NCBI RefSeq assembly: GCF_042433515.1
Contig: NZ_JBHLVH010000002.1
Location: 85,698-149,697, forward strand
DNA from: Kytococcus schroeteri
GTDB taxonomy: Bacteria > Actinomycetota > Actinomycetes > Actinomycetales > Dermatophilaceae
DNA length: 64,000 bases
Direction of reading: 5' to 3'
Shown here: positions 60,511-64,000 of the stretch, in pieces
Layout: every line of letters starts with the position of its first letter
Numbering within the stretch: position 1 is the first letter of the stretch
Translations under genes and position numbers: made by a program
Notes under the pieces: model-generated
Database searches by the model: none
What the model was told of the DNA's origin: nothing
The model's input: the letters and a program-made list of their open reading frames with translations, nothing else

Positions 60511-61851
60511 GTGGCAGTGGAGCGGATCAGGCGTGTGCAGGGGGCCCGCGGCCTCGAGGCGGTGCGGCAGGCCGTGCGGGGGCGTCGCTCCCGCCCCGCC
60601 GCCGATCCGGTGCCCCGCCTGGCCATGGGGGCGGTCGGGGGCTCCACCGGCCGCCACGCCCTGCCGCGGGTCCGGGGGCCGTGGTTCCCGGCCGCGGTGC
60701 TCGTGGCCCTGAGCGCCCTGCCGATGCTGCTGGCCGTGCTGCAGAAGAACAACTGCATCACCGGCGGCTGGCGCAGCCCGCAGCTCATCTGGCGCATGTG
60801 CTACTCCGACCCGGTGGTGCGCTGGGCCAACGCCGGCCTCGACGACGGCCACGTGCCCTGGTCCAGCCCCGGCACCGAGATGGCCCAGGTGGCGCCCGTG
60901 CGCACAACGCTGCTGTGGCTGGCCGGCCTGCCCCTGGGCCCGGTGCCGCAGCGCTTCGACCAGCAGGCCTACTTCGCCGTGTGGGCGGTGCTGCTCGTTC
61001 TCGCGGTGGCCGCGCTGGTGGTGGCGGTCGTGGACTGGGCGCGCGCCGAGGGCTCGGACCCGTGGGCGGCCTCGCACGTGGCCCTCTCCCCGCTGCTCGT
61101 GCCGTTGGCGATGGTGTCGGACCTGCTGGTCTGGCTGGCGCTCGCGGTGTGGGGGTGCGTGCTGTGGCGCCGCGGCTCCACGGGGTCGGCGGCCACGGCC
61201 GGCGTGGTGTGGGTGCTGGCGGTGCTGGCGATGCCCCTACTGGTGGTGCTGCCGGTGGCCTGTGTGGTGGCCGCCCCGCGTGCGCTGCGCTGGGCGTGGG
61301 TGCCGATGGTGCTCACGGCGGCGGCGGTGTGCGTCCCGTGGCTGGTGTGGAACCGGCGGAGCCTCTCCGGCCTGGCGTTCTGGGACGCCGGGGCGGGCAA
61401 CGGGGGCGTGTGGAGCGTGGTGCGCGGCCTGGGTGCGGCGCCGCCGGGCTGGGCGGTGGCCACCCTGGCGGTGGGCGGCCTGGTGCTCGGCGCCCTGTTG
61501 GGCGGTGTGCTCGCCCGCCGCGCCACCACCGGCCAGGAGGTGGGCGCAGCCCTGGGGGGCGGGGCGCTGGTGGCCGCGGCGCTGCAGCCGGAGGTGCCCA
61601 CGCAGTTCGGCCTGCTGGCGGTCCCCTTCGTCGCGCTGGCGGGGTGGGGCTGGCGGACGCACCTGTGGTGGGTGCTCGTGGAGGGGCTGCACTTCGTCTT
61701 CGTGTGGATGTACCTGGGGCGGGCCTCGAACACCCGCATGGGGATGCCGGAGGACGGCTACGCGGCGGTGGTGGCCCTCCGGCTGGCGGCCTGGGTGGTG
61801 CTGGTGACGCTGCTGGTGCTGCGGTCGTCGAGGACTGCCCGCCTCCGGTAG
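60511..61851 (+). CDS. Polytopic membrane protein, possibly GT-C/GT87-type glycosyltransferase
   Basis: 446 residues; GTG at 60511 or, better placed after GGGAG, the GTG at 60517. A basic N-terminus of about 55 residues is followed by about nine to ten transmembrane segments. The first external loop (QKNNCITGGWRSPQLIWRMCYSD) contains two Cys residues and may hold a catalytic site. Membrane mannosyltransferases of the GT87 class occupy the same place, between ino1 and rpsF, in other actinobacteria, so a polyprenyl-phosphate-mannose-dependent transferase is plausible, but I see no decisive motif. Confidence 0.65.
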   Translation: MAVERIRRVQGARGLEAVRQAVRGRRSRPAADPVPRLAMGAVGGSTGRHALPRVRGPWFPAAVLVALSALPMLLAVLQKNNCITGGWRSPQLIWRMCYSDPVVRWANAGLDDGHVPWSSPGTEMAQVAPVRTTLLWLAGLPLGPVPQRFDQQAYFAVWAVLLVLAVAALVVAVVDWARAEGSDPWAASHVALSPLLVPLAMVSDLLVWLALAVWGCVLWRRGSTGSAATAGVVWVLAVLAMPLLVVLPVACVVAAPRALRWAWVPMVLTAAAVCVPWLVWNRRSLSGLAFWDAGAGNGGVWSVVRGLGAAPPGWAVATLAVGGLVLGALLGGVLARRATTGQEVGAALGGGALVAAALQPEVPTQFGLLAVPFVALAGWGWRTHLWWVLVEGLHFVFVWMYLGRASNTRMGMPEDGYAAVVALRLAAWVVLVTLLVLRSSRTARLR

Positions 61852-62026
61852 ACTCCACAAGTTGTCGTGCGCCGCGATGCCGGTGTCAGGTCGTCCACAG
61901 GCCCCGTCACGGGGAGGGGCGACGGGGCCGGTCGACCGCCATCATGGGGGCGTGGGGCGCGACGACAGTGACCCTCCTGCCACGGAGAGACCGTGGCCGC
62001 CGAGACCGAAGGAGGTGGGTTCACGC
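61852..62026 (+). promoter_or_regulatory. Leader region of the rpsF operon
   Basis: 175 bases carry no gene. A perfect 6-base hairpin (61980-61985 with 61991-61996, loop agaga) lies about 30 bases before the rpsF start, followed by GAAGGAGGTG. Leaders of rpsF operons can bind S6:S18 for feedback control; whether this hairpin does so is unknown. A single DnaA-box-like tcgtccaca lies at 61897-61905. Confidence 0.35.
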
Positions 62027-62314
62027 ATGCGTCAGTACGAGCTGATGATGATCATCGACCCCGAGACCGACGAGCGCACCCTGCCGGCGATGGTGGAGAA
62101 GCTCCTCACCGTCGTGAAGGCCGAGGGTGGTTCCGTCGACGAGACCGACATCTGGGGTCGTCGCCGCCTGGCCTACGACATCAAGAAGAAGTCCGAGGGC
62201 CTGTACGTGGTCACCACCCTGACCATGGGCACGGACACCGCCAAGGAGCTCGACCGCCAGCTCGGACTCAACGAGTCCGTGCTGCGTTTCAAGCTCCAGC
62301 GTCCGACCGTCTGA
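62027..62314 (+). CDS. rpsF: 30S ribosomal protein bS6
   Basis: 95 residues from the ATG at 62027, preceded by GAAGGAGGTG. It begins MRQYELMMIIDPETDERT and contains the conserved WGRRRLAYDIKKKSEGLYV and LRFKLQRP. bS6 binds bS18 in the platform of the small subunit. It is the first gene of rpsF-ssb-rpsR-rplI, the standard actinobacterial order. Confidence 0.97.
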   Translation: MRQYELMMIIDPETDERTLPAMVEKLLTVVKAEGGSVDETDIWGRRRLAYDIKKKSEGLYVVTTLTMGTDTAKELDRQLGLNESVLRFKLQRPTV

Positions 62315-62389
62315 GGCGACGGTCCACGCGACCGTCACCCCAGCCGTCACGACTGAGGAACTGCACACCGCGAGAGAAGGAGGCCGGTC

Positions 62390-62953
62390 ATGGCCGGCGA
62401 CACCGTCATCACGATCATCGGAAACCTCACCGCTGACCCCGAGCTGCGTTTCACGCCGAACGGTGCAGCGGTGGCGAACCTGACCATCGCCTCCACCCCC
62501 CGCCAGTTCGACCGTCAGGCGAACGAGTGGAAGGACGGCGAGACGCTGTTCATGCGGTGCTCCATCTGGCGCGAGGCGGCGGAGAACGTCGCCGAGTCGC
62601 TGAAGAAGGGCACCCGCGTCATCGCCCAGGGGCGCCTCAAGCAGCGCTCGTTCGAGCAGGACGGCCAGCGCCGCACGGTGGTGGAGATGGAGATCGACGA
62701 GATCGGCCCCTCCCTCCGATACGCCACGGCCAGCACCACCAAGACCCAGCGCTCCGGCGGTGGCGGCTTCGGTGGCAACTCCGGCGGCAACGCCGGTGGC
62801 CAGGGCGGCGGCTGGAACTCCGTCCCGCAGGGCGGCGCCCCGCAGCAGAACCAGCAGCAGAACGACCCGTGGGCCTCCGGTGGCAACACCGGTGGCGGCC
62901 AGCCCCAGGGCTCCTGGGACGCCGCTCCGAACTACGACGAGCCCCCGTTCTGA
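62390..62953 (+). CDS. ssb: Single-stranded DNA-binding protein
   Basis: 187 residues, AAGGAGG before the ATG. The OB-fold occupies the first 115 residues (DTVITIIGNLTADPELRFTP; FMRCSIWREAAENVAESLKKGTRV; VVEMEIDEIGPSLRYATA). A Gly/Asn/Gln-rich linker follows, and the acidic protein-interaction tip is intact (YDEPPF). It coats single-stranded DNA in replication and recombination. Located between rpsF and rpsR as usual. Confidence 0.97.
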   Translation: MAGDTVITIIGNLTADPELRFTPNGAAVANLTIASTPRQFDRQANEWKDGETLFMRCSIWREAAENVAESLKKGTRVIAQGRLKQRSFEQDGQRRTVVEMEIDEIGPSLRYATASTTKTQRSGGGGFGGNSGGNAGGQGGGWNSVPQGGAPQQNQQQNDPWASGGNTGGGQPQGSWDAAPNYDEPPF

Positions 62954-63056
62954 TCCTCGGTCGCACCCATCCCGAGCAGTCGGTGAGAACTGCCGCTCGG
63001 GCTCTCAATCACCGGTGACCTGACCGTCACCACACCTTTCGAAGGAGAGCACCACG

Positions 63057-63302
63057 ATGGCCAAGTCCGTTGTGCGCAACCCCAAGCCCGTCAAGAAGAA
63101 GGCGAACCCGCTCAAGGCCGCCAAGATCGAGAAGATCGACTACAAGGACACCGCCCTGCTGCGGAAGTTCATCTCCGACCGCGGCAAGATCCGCGCCCGT
63201 CGCGTCACCGGCGTCTCCGTGCAGGAGCAGCGCCAGATCGCGAAGGCCGTGAAGAACGCCCGCGAGATGGCCCTGCTGCCCTACTCGAGCTCCGCTCGCT
63301 GA
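63057..63302 (+). CDS. rpsR: 30S ribosomal protein bS18
   Basis: 81 residues, GAAGGAGAG upstream. The core IDYKDTALLRKFISDRGKI and VQEQRQIAKAVKNAREMALLPY is typical. No zinc-binding Cys set is present at the N-terminus, so it is the Cys-minus type (not the zinc-containing paralogue). Partner of bS6. Confidence 0.97.
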   Translation: MAKSVVRNPKPVKKKANPLKAAKIEKIDYKDTALLRKFISDRGKIRARRVTGVSVQEQRQIAKAVKNAREMALLPYSSSAR

Positions 63303-63335
63303 TCGCAGCCGTAGAGACTTCGAGGAGGAGAAGCC

Positions 63336-63782
63336 ATGAAGATCATCCTGACCCACGAGGTGAGCAGCCTCGGTGAGCCCGGCGACGTCGTCGACGTCAA
63401 GGACGGCTACGCCCGCAACTACCTGCTGCCCCGCAACCTGGCCACCCCGTGGACCAAGGGCGGTGAGAAGCAGGTGGAGGCCATCCGTGCGGCCCGCGCC
63501 TCGCGTGCGGTGAAGTCGCTGGAGGAGGCCGAGGCCCAGAAGGCGCAGCTCGAGGGCCGCGCCGTCAAGGTCAAGGGCAAGACCACCGCGAGCGGTCGCC
63601 TGTTCGGTGCCGTGACCTCCGCCGACGTCGCCGAGGCCATCCTGGCCGCCGGCGGTCCGCAGGTGGACAAGCGCCGCATCGAGATGGGCGGCCACATCAA
63701 GGCCCTGGGCGACCACACCGCCACGATCCGCCTGCACCCCGAGGTGCTGGCGACCGTGAAGCTGCAGGTCGTCGAGGCCTGA
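63336..63782 (+). CDS. rplI: 50S ribosomal protein bL9
   Basis: 148 residues, GAGGAGGAG upstream. N-terminal domain MKIILTHEVSSLGEPGDVVDV with GYARNYLLPRNLA, a long central helix, and the C-terminal domain (GRLFGAVTSADVAEAI, RIEMGGHIKALGDH). bL9 extends from the L1 stalk base and helps reading-frame maintenance. A strong terminator follows. Confidence 0.97.
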   Translation: MKIILTHEVSSLGEPGDVVDVKDGYARNYLLPRNLATPWTKGGEKQVEAIRAARASRAVKSLEEAEAQKAQLEGRAVKVKGKTTASGRLFGAVTSADVAEAILAAGGPQVDKRRIEMGGHIKALGDHTATIRLHPEVLATVKLQVVEA

Positions 63783-63800
63783 TCGGCCGAGCACCCGCTC

Positions 63801-63846
63801 CACGCAGGACGGGCCCACTCCTCCGGGGGTGGGCCCGTCCTGCGTG
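63801..63846 (+). terminator. Terminator of the rpsF-ssb-rpsR-rplI operon
   Basis: A perfect 18-base stem (63801-63818 with 63829-63846, loop of about 10 bases) lies 18 bases after the rplI stop. No U-run follows, as in other terminators of this genome. Confidence 0.8.
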
Positions 63847-63881
63847 CCCGGGGCGCGGGCGGGGTCGGGGTCCGACGAACT

Positions 63882-64000
63882 GGCTCATCCGATCTGTGGG
63901 TGTAGTCGTGGTCTGAAGCTGCCGGCTTCAGAGGAGGGATCGGGCGACGTCGTGGGTCAGGGTGCGGAAGCCGAGGGCGGAGCCGCGGAGGTGCTCGAGG
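63882..64000 (-). mobile_element. End of an ISL3-like insertion sequence (partial)
   Basis: From 63882 the sequence GGCTCATCCGATCTGTGG resembles the GGCTCTTCC-type terminal inverted repeat of ISL3-family elements, and 46 bases further the end of a transposase-like frame is found. The element continues beyond the window, so its other end, target duplication and intactness cannot be checked. Family assignment rests on these two short similarities. It lies just after the rplI terminator. Confidence 0.5.
63928..64000 (-). CDS. Transposase C-terminus, ISL3-like (partial)
   Basis: The last 23 residues before TGA read LEHLRGSALGFRTLTHDVAR plus SLL. ISL3-type transposases end with a similar LE-x-LR-x-x-ALGFRNLT pattern, as far as I recall. 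The rest lies outside the window. A 7-base hairpin (63913-63919 with 63925-63931) overlaps the stop codon. Confidence 0.5.
   Translation of the reverse strand, partial: LEHLRGSALGFRTLTHDVARSLL

Noticed and set aside
61897..61905. Single DnaA-box-like tcgtccaca before rpsF
   Set aside because: One isolated near-match with no partner is expected by chance and gives no support for DnaA control.

Overview
The window is the replication-origin neighbourhood of a very GC-rich actinobacterial chromosome. The gene order (crgA, rhomboid, cyclophilin, DLW-39, tRNA-Ala/tRNA-Ile, DUF3566, gyrA, gyrB, dciA, recF, gnd, dnaN, oriC, dnaA, rpmH, rnpA, yidD, yidC, jag, rsmG, parA, parB, trxA, trxB, pseudokinase, murJ, DUF6049, NUDIX, CCA-adding enzyme) is the conserved order seen around dnaA in Micrococcales and Streptomyces. 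GC content, frequent GTG starts, tRNAs without encoded CCA, ino1 and TB7.3-type biotinyl protein all fit. A Dermacoccaceae/Intrasporangiaceae-like member of the Micrococcales is the likely source; this is inference from synteny, not a database match.

Layout. 1-13372 (mostly minus strand): division, chaperone, small-protein, tRNA, gyrase and replication genes, ending with dnaN. 13373-13971: oriC, about 600 bases of DnaA boxes. 13972-15471: dnaA. 15472-15863: second DnaA-box region and the rpmH promoter. 15864-21640 (plus strand): ribosome/RNase P, membrane insertase, rRNA methyltransferase and chromosome partition genes, with a tiny ribosomal-protein gene (bL37-like) lying between parA and parB, and parS sites on both sides of parB. 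21872-29794 (minus strand): thioredoxin system and the cell-wall module murJ plus its separate pseudokinase. 29906-31583: CCA-adding enzyme and a small biotinyl carrier.

31700-59184 is a surface-polysaccharide locus: two nucleotide-sugar dehydrogenases, an ABC-2 polysaccharide exporter (permease plus TagH/Wzt-like ATPase), about ten glycosyltransferases, two paralogous membrane acyltransferases with SGNH domains, and a WcbI-domain/glycosyltransferase fusion. Together these suggest synthesis, acylation and export of a uronic-acid-containing cell-envelope glycan. Genes in it overlap by four bases again and again, so it reads as a few long operons. The locus ends before ino1 (inositol-phosphate synthase), and the window closes with rpsF-ssb-rpsR-rplI and the end of an ISL3-like insertion sequence.

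The most unusual features are (i) recurring head-to-head DnaA-box pairs, one of them in a perfect 36-base palindrome inside the dnaA coding sequence; (ii) a perfect 42-base palindrome after parB that looks like both a terminator and a parS-like site; (iii) the WcbI-glycosyltransferase fusion; (iv) a divergent pair of large glycosyltransferase paralogues, one apparently lacking the second half of its last domain and followed by two large inverted repeats; (v) duplicated acyltransferases whose SGNH Asp is replaced by Gln.
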